Source of the DNA: Akkermansiaceae bacterium
GTDB lineage: Bacteria > Verrucomicrobiota > Verrucomicrobiia > Verrucomicrobiales > Akkermansiaceae
Length of the DNA: 13,556 bases
NCBI GenBank assembly: GCA_023300205.1
Contig: JALZVD010000329.1
Span: 1-13,556, forward strand
Reading direction: 5' to 3'
Shown in pieces: positions 1 to 7,593 of this stretch. A model generated the notes under the pieces. The model had not been told where the DNA came from. It was given only the letters and a program-made list of their open reading frames with translations, and did not search any database. The translations under genes and the position numbers were made by a program. Every line of letters begins with the position of its first letter. The first letter of the stretch is position 1.

Positions 1-95
1 GGTCCTTTTGGTCCTTTTTCGTCAGGCTTAGCTGAAGATACTGCTGTAAGTAGGAGGCTACTTAGTCCGACAATTATTAGTTTATTTAATTTCAT
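1..95 (-). CDS. N-terminus of a secreted protein, cut by the window edge
   Basis: Reading leftward from the ATG at 95-93, the frame is open to the window edge for 31 full codons. It begins MKLNKLIIVGLSSLLLTAVS and continues SAKPDEKGPKG. This is a textbook Sec signal peptide: two Lys near the start, a hydrophobic core of about 14 residues, and a likely cleavage site after Ser-Ser-Ala at residue 22. A Lys/Pro/Gly-rich segment follows, so the product is probably exported to the periplasm or cell surface. The gene is divergent from the methyltransferase gene at 203, with 107 bp between them. No Shine-Dalgarno sequence sits close to the start; the nearest purine run, AGGAA, is about 20 bases upstream. 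The mature domain lies outside the window, so no function can be given. Confidence 0.7.
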   Translation of the reverse strand, partial: MKLNKLIIVGLSSLLLTAVSSAKPDEKGPKG

Positions 96-149
96 ACAGT
101 CATAAAACTAATCGACTTTCCTAAAGTTGCAAAGATTTTTTATAGTCAG

Positions 150-178
150 TTGAAAAATCAAAAATTGATCTCTATACG
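150..178 (+). promoter_or_regulatory. Sigma70-type promoter for the polyketide block
   Basis: TTGAAA (150-155) and TATACG (173-178) are separated by 17 bases. Transcription would begin near 185, about 18 bases before the methyltransferase ATG at 203. A second, overlapping pair, TTGATC (165-170) and TAGACT (188-193), also has a 17-base spacer but is weaker. No Shine-Dalgarno sequence lies between the promoter and the ATG. Assigned by eye from consensus and spacing. Confidence 0.5.
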
Positions 179-202
179 TTTCAAGCATAGACTATACACC
201 AC

Positions 203-832
203 ATGGTCGAGAGAGTAGTCAAACCTGAGATTTTAGATAATCTAGACGCAACAAATCCCGCTGCTATCCGCAGTAGAAAAGACCTCCGCTTAATTAACTG
301 GTGCATGCGTGGTGAATCATGGATTCTCAGTCAGTTAGAATCCTTTGATAACCTCACCAAAGTGGTCGAAGTCGGTGCCGGAGATGCTCAATTAACCAAT
401 AAAATAAAGCTCAAATTCCCTCACATTCAAATCATCGCCTGTGACTTAATAGATCGGCCTAAACACCTGCATAAAGAAATATGCTGGCTAGTTGGAGACA
501 TCCTAGACAGCGACTGCTTCGATGAAAACACCGTCGTTGTAGCGAATTTATTCATTCACCACCTAGACGATGAGGCTCTCTACAGACTCAGTGATAAAAT
601 CCGTCCCTGTAGAGCTCTCATAATGGCAGAACCACATCGTTACTGGTTTAGTAAACTCCTAGGCTATCTAACTTACCCATTAGTCAACAACGTCACCAAA
701 CACGACATGATGGTAAGTATTGACGCCGGCTTCCGCTTCGGAGAACTAGCTGGCCTCATTGATCTAGACTGGCACTGGGACGAGCGCGCAGCTCTGGGAG
801 GAATACGCTCTATCGCTAAGAAAAACTTATGA
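203..832 (+). CDS. Class I SAM-dependent methyltransferase of a type III PKS cassette
   Basis: A 209-residue soluble protein with the Rossmann-fold methyltransferase signature. Motif I, VVEVGAGDA (residues 54-62), binds S-adenosylmethionine. An acidic residue ends strand 2 (ACDLID, D81), GDILD lies at 98-102, and the strand-4 motif VVANLFIHHLDD is at 112-123. The N-terminal segment PAAIRSRKDLRLIN (19-32) and the C-terminal segment TKHDMMVSIDAGF (165-177) resemble methyltransferases found beside bacterial type III polyketide synthases. The stop codon overlaps the start of the flavoenzyme gene (ATGA), so the two are translationally coupled. By context it probably O- or C-methylates the polyketide or a modified form of it; the substrate cannot be read from sequence. 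The ATG at 203 is chosen because conserved residues begin by residue 7. There is no Shine-Dalgarno sequence and no membrane segment. Confidence 0.85.
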   Translation: MVERVVKPEILDNLDATNPAAIRSRKDLRLINWCMRGESWILSQLESFDNLTKVVEVGAGDAQLTNKIKLKFPHIQIIACDLIDRPKHLHKEICWLVGDILDSDCFDENTVVVANLFIHHLDDEALYRLSDKIRPCRALIMAEPHRYWFSKLLGYLTYPLVNNVTKHDMMVSIDAGFRFGELAGLIDLDWHWDERAALGGIRSIAKKNL

Positions 833-1899
833 AACGCCCCATCACCATCATCGGAGGAGGCTTATCCGGATTAGCTCTAGGCTGCTATCTACAGAAAAAT
901 GGCATAACGGTTACCATCATCGAACCTGGTAAATACCCCCGCCATAAAGTCTGCGGCGAATTCATCTGTGGGGTAAAGACTGAGACTCTAGAAGAACTAG
1001 GAATCCTAGACCTCTTCAAGAATGCTCAATCAGTGAATAACATCCAATGGCATATTGCGGATAAGAAAATCTTCGATAAAACATTACCTCTACCAGGAAT
1101 AGGAATTTCCAGATTTCTTTTAGACGATGAACTTCAAAAAAGATTCCGTTCACTAGGAGGCAACATCCAACAACAACGAGTAGACAAACCAACCTACCTC
1201 CGCGACCAACCCAAAGAACACGTCTGGGCATGCGGCAAAGAAAAACAAGGCAAAGGCAATGACAGCCTCCGGTGGCTAGGAATGAAACTCCATGTCTCAG
1301 GATTAGAACTCCATGGATTAGAAATGCACACAGGTGGTAGCTCAGTAAAAGGCGGCTACATTGGCCTCTCTCCCATCGAAGACGGTAAAGTAAACGTCTG
1401 CGCACTATTTGAAGTCAATAAATCCGTGACAGGAAAAGGACAAGAAAAACTACAAAACTACCTCATAGCGCTCGGCTTAAACACACTCGCTCAGCGCCTC
1501 AATACAGCAGAAATAGTAACAGGCTCATTCTCAGCAGTTGCAGGTTTCTCTCTAGGCCATCAAAGCATCTTAGTAGCTTCAGAACAACGCCTTCTGCCCA
1601 TAGGAGATGCCGCCATCGTCATCCCTCCATTCACCGGGAACGGTATGAGCATCGCTCTAGAAAGCTCTCTCCTAGCGGGCCATGCCCTCCTGCCATATTG
1701 CAACGGAAACACAACTAACGACTGGGACAAAGTCTTAAAATCTTACCTCCACGCTCTCAACAAAAAATTCCGCAGACGCCTTTTCATTGCACGGATCATC
1801 CATCCCTTCTTCTTCAACAAAACAGGTCAATGGCTACTCAGCACGCTAGCCAAATTAAAACTCATTCCCTTCCGCACACTATTCCGCTTACTCCGCTAG
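829..1899 (+). CDS. FAD-dependent oxidoreductase (geranylgeranyl-reductase/monooxygenase type)
   Basis: A 356-residue flavoprotein. The N-terminal dinucleotide-binding motif is ITIIGGGLSG (residues 5-14), with the ribose-binding acid at the end of strand 2 (E32). KVCGEF (40-45) is the Cys-Gly-Glu motif typical of the geranylgeranyl-reductase branch of the PHBH-fold flavoenzymes. The second FAD motif is LPIGDAA (256-262), followed by PPFTGNGMSIALESS (266-280), which contacts the flavin. The C-terminus is basic (KKFRRRLF) and could lie against a membrane. The gene starts inside the stop codon of the methyltransferase gene and lies 51 bp before the type III PKS gene, so it very likely tailors the polyketide by hydroxylation, ring oxidation or double-bond reduction. 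The Cys-Gly-Glu motif leans toward the reductase-like branch. It could equally be annotated as an NAD(P)/FAD-dependent oxidoreductase. Confidence 0.85.
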   Translation: MKRPITIIGGGLSGLALGCYLQKNGITVTIIEPGKYPRHKVCGEFICGVKTETLEELGILDLFKNAQSVNNIQWHIADKKIFDKTLPLPGIGISRFLLDDELQKRFRSLGGNIQQQRVDKPTYLRDQPKEHVWACGKEKQGKGNDSLRWLGMKLHVSGLELHGLEMHTGGSSVKGGYIGLSPIEDGKVNVCALFEVNKSVTGKGQEKLQNYLIALGLNTLAQRLNTAEIVTGSFSAVAGFSLGHQSILVASEQRLLPIGDAAIVIPPFTGNGMSIALESSLLAGHALLPYCNGNTTNDWDKVLKSYLHALNKKFRRRLFIARIIHPFFFNKTGQWLLSTLAKLKLIPFRTLFRLLR

Positions 1900-1950
1900 A
1901 AAACAGAATAAAACTTGCCTCTAACTAACATGCCCGTATCTTAAAAGAAG

Positions 1951-2979
1951 ATGAAATTACTTTCAATTGCCAGCGGATTTCCTGAGCACAGCTATGATCA
2001 AACACAATGTTTGGATGCGATGCGCAATGCTGAGTTTTGGAATCACCTTAAAGAAAGCTCTCGGAAATTATTAGAGAAAATCCTCCAAGCCAACACCGGA
2101 ATCGATGAACGTAGATTAGCCCTAACCAATCTCTCCGAAGCATGGCAAAGAGACGCTCAAGAACTCAACCTCTACTACGAAAAATCCGCCCCAACCATCG
2201 CAGAAAAAGCTGTCCTCAAAGCTCTATCCAAAGCAAACATCGACATCTCAAAGATTGACGCTCTCTTCGTTTGTAGCTGTACCGGATACCTTTGCCCTGG
2301 CGTAAGCAGCTATATCGCTGAGCGCCTAGGCATGCGAAAAAACGCCTACCTCCAAGATCTCACAGGACTAGGCTGTGGAGCAGCCATCCCAATGCTCGAA
2401 GCAGCCGCTGGATACACAGCTCTACACCCCAGTTCGCGCGTCATCACTGTCGCCGTTGAAATCTGTTCAGCTGCATTTTATGTAGAGGATAACGCCGGCG
2501 TTCTCATCAGTACCTGCATCTTTGGGGATGGAGCCAGTGCTGCCATTTGGTCTGGAGATAACAACCATGAAGGAAACTGGAGTATTAAAAATTTCCATTC
2601 TCTACATATCCCCGAATCCCGTGAAATGATCAGATTCACAAATGCCAAAGGCAAACTCCGTAACCAACTCCACAAAGACGTTCCAACTCTAGCAGGAAAT
2701 GTAGTCAAACAACTATACGCAAAACGCAGTTCTAAAGAATCCATCGCTATCACTCACGGCGGCGGAAGAGACGTAATCCTAGCCCTAGAAGAAGCACTAC
2801 AAATTAATAACCTCAGCCACGCTAGAGAAGTCATGAGAAAATATGGCAACCTCAGCAGCCCCAGTGTCATGGTCGCACTAGAACTCTTTCTAGAAGAATC
2901 CACAGATGATAAGCATCTCTGGCTATGTGGATTCGGTGCAGGATTTTCAGCCCATTCCTGTGACCTTATAAGAGAATAA
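1951..2979 (+). CDS. Type III polyketide synthase (chalcone/stilbene synthase family)
   Basis: A 342-residue thiolase-fold homodimer-type enzyme. It should load an acyl starter from CoA or ACP, extend it with malonyl-CoA and cyclise the chain to a resorcinol, pyrone or similar ring. The catalytic triad is visible: Cys142 in GLGCGAAIP (139-147), His269 in THGGGRDVI (268-276), and Asn300 in YGNLSSPSV (298-306). FGDGASAAI (191-199) is the conserved floor of the active site, where the gatekeeper Phe lies. VCSCTGYLCPG (107-117) matches the conserved strand before it. The protein is slightly shorter than plant chalcone synthases (~390) but normal for bacteria. It follows the methyltransferase and flavoenzyme genes and lies 5 bp before selO. 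AAAGAAG just before the ATG is a weak ribosome-binding site. The starter unit and product cannot be predicted; alkylresorcinol, alkylpyrone or a related phenolic lipid is likely. Confidence 0.92.
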   Translation: MKLLSIASGFPEHSYDQTQCLDAMRNAEFWNHLKESSRKLLEKILQANTGIDERRLALTNLSEAWQRDAQELNLYYEKSAPTIAEKAVLKALSKANIDISKIDALFVCSCTGYLCPGVSSYIAERLGMRKNAYLQDLTGLGCGAAIPMLEAAAGYTALHPSSRVITVAVEICSAAFYVEDNAGVLISTCIFGDGASAAIWSGDNNHEGNWSIKNFHSLHIPESREMIRFTNAKGKLRNQLHKDVPTLAGNVVKQLYAKRSSKESIAITHGGGRDVILALEEALQINNLSHAREVMRKYGNLSSPSVMVALELFLEESTDDKHLWLCGFGAGFSAHSCDLIRE

Positions 2980-2984
2980 TCATC

Positions 2985-4427
2985 ATGATACCCTTTTCAA
3001 ATTCCTACGTTAACCTACCTGAACATTTCTATCAACGAGTCGAACCAGCGAAAGTTCCTTGCCCTTCACTCATCATCGTTAATGAAAATCTGGCCCAAGA
3101 ACTCGGCATCGATCCCGATTGGTTAGAATCAGAGCACGGCATAGCCATACTGTCAGGCAACGAAATCGCCGATGGCTCTCAACCACTCGCACAAGCCTAC
3201 GCCGGGCATCAATTCGGCGGATTCTCCCCCCAACTCGGTGACGGCCGTGCTACGCTTCTAGGAGAAGTCACCAACAAAAATGGAGAGAGAAAAGACATCC
3301 AGCTCAAAGGATCAGGCAGAACTCCATTCTCCAGAAATGGCGACGGTAAATCAGCACTCGGCCCAGTCATTAGAGAATACCTCATGAGCGAAGCCATGCA
3401 CGCCCTTGGAGTACCCACTACCCGAGCTCTCGCCGCCGTCACAACAGGCGAAAAAATAATGCGCGAAAAACGCCTCGATGGAGGCATCTTCACCCGTGTA
3501 GCATCCAGCCACCTGCGTATTGGAACATTCCAATACTTTGCCGCTAGAAACGATACAGAAGCACTCCTGACTCTAACAAATTTTGCACTCACGAGACACT
3601 ATGAGGAAGCAGCAGTCCATCACACACCGGCCCTCACCCTCTTAGAACGAGTCATCACAGCTCAAGCAACACTAGTAGCCCAATGGATGTCTCTTGGTTT
3701 CATCCATGGCGTCATGAACACAGACAACTGCTCGATCTCCGGTGAAACCATCGATTACGGCCCCTGTGCCTTTATGGATGACTTCCACCCCAACTGCGTC
3801 TTCAGCGCGATTGACCGCGATGCTCGCTACGCTTGGGGTAACCAAGTAAACATCGCACATTGGAATCTCACTCGCCTTGCAGAAACCCTAATCCCTATCA
3901 TTGATCCAGATGAAGAGAAAGCAATCCAACTAGTTGAAAAAGCACTCGACCAGTTCTCTGAACAATTTATCAACCTCTACCACTCCCACTACAAAGCCAA
4001 ATTCGCTCTAACAAAAAAAGTCCCCATCGAGTTCATCCAAGAGTCACTCAGTCTTCTAGCTGATCAACAAGTAGACTACACTCTCTTCTTTAGAAAACTC
4101 ACCCAGCTAGCAAACAAAGAAATCTCATCCTCAGAACTAGAATCCCTCTTCACAGATAATGACGTCTGTAAGACTTGGCTCAAAACGTGGCAACAACACC
4201 TAGACCAAGAAAAAATCAAAGCTATGCGCGAGATTAACCCTATCCTCATCCCCAGAAATCACCAAGTAGAAGCGGCTATCCAGCAAGCATACAACGGTGA
4301 CTATACTTTATTTCATCACCTTCACTCAGCCTGGAAATCTCCCTTTGTAGTAGACCCTAATGACACAGACCTAGAAGCAGCCCCACTTCCACATCAACGC
4401 GTCACACAGACGTTCTGTGGAACTTAA
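2985..4427 (+). CDS. selO: SelO/YdiU pseudokinase, protein AMPylase
   Basis: A 480-residue full-length SelO; the E. coli protein is about the same size. The family transfers AMP from inverted ATP to Ser, Thr or Tyr of target proteins and is linked to redox homeostasis. Visible motifs are AYAGHQFGGFSPQLGDGRA (71-89), DIQLKGSGRTPFSR (104-117, with the ATP-binding Lys108), and GGIFTRVASSHLRIGTFQYF (166-185). The metal site is MNTDNCSISGETIDYGP (244-260), with Asp247, Asn248 and Asp257. The protein ends TFCGT; the antepenultimate Cys478 sits where vertebrate SelO has selenocysteine and could form a regulatory disulfide. The gene starts 5 bp after the type III PKS stop, so it is probably co-transcribed with the polyketide genes. 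The link may be only positional. It converges on the PhoD-like gene, with 4 bp between their ends. Confidence 0.95.
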   Translation: MIPFSNSYVNLPEHFYQRVEPAKVPCPSLIIVNENLAQELGIDPDWLESEHGIAILSGNEIADGSQPLAQAYAGHQFGGFSPQLGDGRATLLGEVTNKNGERKDIQLKGSGRTPFSRNGDGKSALGPVIREYLMSEAMHALGVPTTRALAAVTTGEKIMREKRLDGGIFTRVASSHLRIGTFQYFAARNDTEALLTLTNFALTRHYEEAAVHHTPALTLLERVITAQATLVAQWMSLGFIHGVMNTDNCSISGETIDYGPCAFMDDFHPNCVFSAIDRDARYAWGNQVNIAHWNLTRLAETLIPIIDPDEEKAIQLVEKALDQFSEQFINLYHSHYKAKFALTKKVPIEFIQESLSLLADQQVDYTLFFRKLTQLANKEISSSELESLFTDNDVCKTWLKTWQQHLDQEKIKAMREINPILIPRNHQVEAAIQQAYNGDYTLFHHLHSAWKSPFVVDPNDTDLEAAPLPHQRVTQTFCGT

Positions 4428-4431
4428 AAAA

Positions 4432-5841
4432 CTATTCTCCTAACCTTTCAGTATACCCTACCTTAGGCTTACCCTTGGCATCCAAAATATCTGACTGATA
4501 CCATTCAGCTTTAGCCTCACCATTCACCACAGTGATCGCTAAAAACCCTCCATTTGCTCCAAAATAACGGTGATACTCAGGATGCTCCCCCGGATTCCCT
4601 CCAAATCCATGCTCAGTATTAATCGGTCCACACCCCATCTCAATGATCCCAGTCTTAGGATCTTTTGAACAATATTGCCAATGTCGATCACCACAGATCA
4701 CATAGGTATTCTTTTGCATCGCTATAAAATCTCGTAACTCTTGCCCCTCATACTGAAATGCCTTATTGGAATGGTTATCAGCCTTCCCCTTCTTATCTGG
4801 CCCCACAATCGGTCCCGGAGTGAGAATAAATTTAAATTTTGCATCAGATGCCGCAACCGTCTTCTTTAACCAAGCCTTCTGCTCTATTCCTAAAATCGTT
4901 TTTTCAGGGCTATCCTTCATCTTATTATTAGACCGGAAGTCACGGTTTTCAGTCATCCATATCTGAACATCCTTCCCCCATCTTACAGTCCTATATGTCT
5001 TCTCATTCATAGGAACTTGTTCACGAAAAATCGCCACCCCATCATCAAAATTCAGATCACCATAACTCTGCCCCGGATACGAATCATTCATCAAAGTATC
5101 ATGGTCATCCTTCATAAAATAAGAACTCACGTAACGATGAAACTCACGGTTATGCCCATAAGAATACATTAACCCCCACTTTGCTCTCGCCTCCGCAATA
5201 GTCTTACAAAGAGGTGCCTTATCATAATAAAGAATATCTCCAGTATGCACAAAGAAATCAGGCTTAAAGGCCAGCATCTGCTCATACGCAACATGCCCTT
5301 CCTTACCTGAATCAATACTCCTTACAGCTTGACATGTCGTCACAACAAATGAAACGGGAACAGCCTGCTCACGGGTTGGCGCCGTCTTAAATTCACCAGA
5401 TATTTTCCCTATCTTAGCCCCCACCCCTTCCTTACGGGCCTCTACTAAAAATGCGTACCGCGTATTCGGCTTCAACCCTAACAACTTATACTGATGAGAA
5501 AAATCTGTCTCACCTCTCACCTTCACCCATTCAGTCACTAACCTCTCATTAGTCTCCCCTTGTTTCCAATAGATCACTCTCCCCTCACCAGCTACCCCAG
5601 GCACCACAGATACTGGCATCCTGGAATTTCCTTTCGCCTTACCCTTTAAACCCTCAGTAAGGATAGGCAACAAACCAAAATGAGCTGCATCAGCCTCCGT
5701 CAGCCTTACCCAGATAATAGCGCTACTTTGATCCACCTCACCCACCTTAATCCCACTAGCGAAATAAGGCTCCTCACCTTGCACAGAAAAGCTAAACAAA
5801 AAGCTAGCGAGAAACATTATTGTATATAGTTTTTTCTTCAT
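4432..5841 (-). CDS. Secreted PhoD-like phosphatase (metallophosphoesterase)
   Basis: A 469-residue exported protein with a signal peptide (KKK, then YTIMFLASFLFSFSV, cleavage near residue 22-23). It has an N-terminal fibronectin-like PhoD domain (residues ~25-155) and a calcineurin-like metallophosphoesterase domain (~163-440). Metal and substrate motifs are TTCQ (168-171), FVHTGDILYYD (197-207), MKDDHDTLMND (243-253), WMTENRDFR (295-303) and ICGDRHWQY (382-390). The GDRHW variant and the ENRDFR substitution for the usual LDTR-type motif place it in a PhoD subgroup common in Planctomycetes and Verrucomicrobia rather than with Bacillus PhoD. It should hydrolyse phosphate mono- or diesters in the periplasm or outside the cell; the true substrate is unknown. 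No Tat twin-arginine motif is present, unlike classical PhoD. The 116-bp upstream gap holds the gnd terminator, and I see no clear promoter or PHO-like repeat there. Confidence 0.87.
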   Translation of the reverse strand: MKKKLYTIMFLASFLFSFSVQGEEPYFASGIKVGEVDQSSAIIWVRLTEADAAHFGLLPILTEGLKGKAKGNSRMPVSVVPGVAGEGRVIYWKQGETNERLVTEWVKVRGETDFSHQYKLLGLKPNTRYAFLVEARKEGVGAKIGKISGEFKTAPTREQAVPVSFVVTTCQAVRSIDSGKEGHVAYEQMLAFKPDFFVHTGDILYYDKAPLCKTIAEARAKWGLMYSYGHNREFHRYVSSYFMKDDHDTLMNDSYPGQSYGDLNFDDGVAIFREQVPMNEKTYRTVRWGKDVQIWMTENRDFRSNNKMKDSPEKTILGIEQKAWLKKTVAASDAKFKFILTPGPIVGPDKKGKADNHSNKAFQYEGQELRDFIAMQKNTYVICGDRHWQYCSKDPKTGIIEMGCGPINTEHGFGGNPGEHPEYHRYFGANGGFLAITVVNGEAKAEWYQSDILDAKGKPKVGYTERLGE

Positions 5842-5868
5842 CGTGATCGTTCTAAAATATTTGTGCGT

Positions 5869-5905
5869 AAAAAAATAGCCTGCCTAGGAAAACCAAGACA
5901 GGCTA
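5869..5905 (-). terminator. Intrinsic terminator of gnd
   Basis: Read on the minus strand, a hairpin with arms at 5893-5905 and 5876-5888 (outer stem TAGCCTG/CAGGCTA, with a G-U and a T-T in the upper part) and a TTTT loop is followed by seven T residues (5875-5869). It lies about 53 bases past the gnd stop codon and just before the PhoD-like gene. It should therefore separate the two minus-strand transcripts. Confidence 0.8.
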
Positions 5906-5957
5906 AAAATTAATAAGGAAATTGCCTGTTAGCAACTTCCAACTTGAATCAATTCAA

Positions 5958-7391
5958 TTATGAAATCAAATCTGGCCAGTCTTCAGTATGGAAGAACTCA
6001 CCCTCTGCCTTATCTACACGCTCATAAGTATGAGCCCCGAAGAAATCACGCTGAGCCTGAAGTAAATTCGCAGGAAGTCTCTCTGCTCGGTATGCATCAT
6101 AGTAACTAAGTGATCCACCAAATGAAGGAACAGGAATACCATTCGTAGCCGCAACCGCGACCACTTCTCTCCAGTCTTGCTGAGCTGAGTTTAGAACCTC
6201 AGTGAAGAACGGTGCAAGCATCAGGTTAGTAGGAGCAGAATCTCCTTCATAAGCCTCTGTGATACGGTTAAGGAATCTTGCACGGATAATGCAGCCACCT
6301 CTCCAAATACGAGCGATCGCACCTAGATCTAGCTTCCATCCCTTATCTTCACCTACCTTAGAAATAAGATCAAGGCCCTGTGCATAAGATACGATCTTAG
6401 ATGCATAAAGCGCATTACGAACCTTCTTAACAAGATCCTCTCTACTCATACCCTTGAGCTCAAAGCTCCAGTTACAAGGACCTTCAAGAACTCCAGATGC
6501 AACCTTACGCTGGGCTCTAAGTGATGAAAGAATACGTGCTTCCACAGATCCAGCGATCGTGGAGAAAGGCACTGCCTGCTCTACTGAGCCCATTACCGTC
6601 CAGCGACCAGTTCCTTTTTGGCCTGCCTTATCAACGATTAAATCGACAATATCTTTACCAGTCTCAGGATCCTTCTGCTTAAAGATGTTTGCCGTGATCT
6701 CAATGAGGAATGACTCTAAGTCTCCCTCGTTCCAATCAGCAAAGATCACAGCTTGCTCTTCATTACTAAAGCCAGCTGCTTTGAAAATATTGTAAGCCTC
6801 ACAGATCAGCTGCATGTCACCATACTCGATGCCATTATGAACCATCTTTACAAAGTGACCTGCCCCACCTTCACCTATGTGAGTTACACATGGCACGCCG
6901 TCTACCTTAGCTGAAATAGACTCAAAGATTGGTTGCATCACTTCCCAAGTGCTCTCTGGACCACCTGGCATAATCGATGGACCCTTAAGCGCACCTTCTT
7001 CTCCACCAGAAACACCAGCTCCAATGAAACGGAACCCCTTCTCAGAAAGATACTTCTCCCTACGCTCTGTATCAGTATAAAGAGTGTTTCCTCCATCGAT
7101 AATGATATCATCAGGATCAAGTAATGGAATCAGTGACTCAATCACTGCATCCACTGGCCCACCAGCCTTCACCATGATCTGGATCTTGCGTGGTGTTGAT
7201 AAGCTATTAACGAAACCTTCTAAAGTCTCTTCACCTACTAACTTTTTCCCTGGATTTTCTGCGATGAATTCCTCCATCACTGAAGTCGTGCGGTTATACA
7301 CGGACACTTGGAAGCCTCTGCTCTCTACATTGAGAACTAGATTTTGGCCCATTACTGCTAGGCCGATTAGGCCGAAGTCGCTTTTACTCAT
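5958..7391 (-). CDS. gnd: 6-phosphogluconate dehydrogenase, decarboxylating
   Basis: A 477-residue enzyme of usual length for the long (dimeric) form. It oxidises and decarboxylates 6-phosphogluconate to ribulose 5-phosphate, making NADPH in the oxidative pentose phosphate pathway in the cytoplasm. The N-terminal Rossmann motif is GLIGLAVMGQNL (7-18), and VYNRT (31-35) fits NADP preference. The substrate-binding loop is GVSGGEEGALKGPSIMPGG (126-144). The catalytic region is GHFVKMVHNGIEYGDMQL (178-195), with the general base Lys182, Asn186 and the acid Glu189. The C-terminal all-helical domain is complete. The gene is monocistronic: it diverges from pgsA and has its own terminator. The start ATG at 7391 is fixed by the glycine-rich motif beginning six residues later. 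The leader before it (AATAAAAAAT) has no Shine-Dalgarno sequence. Confidence 0.97.
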   Translation of the reverse strand: MSKSDFGLIGLAVMGQNLVLNVESRGFQVSVYNRTTSVMEEFIAENPGKKLVGEETLEGFVNSLSTPRKIQIMVKAGGPVDAVIESLIPLLDPDDIIIDGGNTLYTDTERREKYLSEKGFRFIGAGVSGGEEGALKGPSIMPGGPESTWEVMQPIFESISAKVDGVPCVTHIGEGGAGHFVKMVHNGIEYGDMQLICEAYNIFKAAGFSNEEQAVIFADWNEGDLESFLIEITANIFKQKDPETGKDIVDLIVDKAGQKGTGRWTVMGSVEQAVPFSTIAGSVEARILSSLRAQRKVASGVLEGPCNWSFELKGMSREDLVKKVRNALYASKIVSYAQGLDLISKVGEDKGWKLDLGAIARIWRGGCIIRARFLNRITEAYEGDSAPTNLMLAPFFTEVLNSAQQDWREVVAVAATNGIPVPSFGGSLSYYDAYRAERLPANLLQAQRDFFGAHTYERVDKAEGEFFHTEDWPDLIS

Positions 7392-7439
7392 ATTTTTTAT
7401 TGATTGAAAATAGTTGATCTACTCTTGGGATGTGACTGC

Positions 7440-7467
7440 ATTATCAACAAAGTTTTCATTTACGCAA
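7440..7467 (-). promoter_or_regulatory. Candidate gnd promoter with an embedded dyad
   Basis: On the minus strand TTGCGT (7467-7462) and GATAAT (7445-7440) are 16 bases apart, which fits a sigma70 promoter. Transcription would begin near 7433 and give a ~42-base leader. The -35 element is one arm of a perfect inverted repeat: ACGCAA (7462-7467) and TTGCGT (7475-7480), with a 7-base centre. That would suit a repressor or activator site overlapping the promoter. Assigned by eye. Confidence 0.4.
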
Positions 7468-7593
7468 CGAGAACTTGCGTCAATCTCATACACATTATAC
7501 AGAAAAATAATTACCTCACTTCTAAATAAACGTGATTTTCAATAACGAGAAGTTGATCAACACCGTATTCTATGCACACTCCTGATAGTAATC

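Noticed and set aside
1016..1405. Open frame of 129 codons antisense to the FAD oxidoreductase gene
   Set aside because: The translation is an irregular Cys/Leu/Arg-rich string with no motif, and it lies fully within a well-supported gene.
4405..4419. Hairpin CACAGA-CGT-TCTGTG at the end of selO as a terminator
   Set aside because: The stem is only 6 bp, lies inside the coding region and is not followed by a T-tract on the plus strand; on the minus strand the T-tract comes before the hairpin.
6454..7407. Several plus-strand open frames antisense to gnd (up to 107 codons)
   Set aside because: They are shadows of the gnd reading frame with Ser/Thr/Pro-biased translations and no family features.
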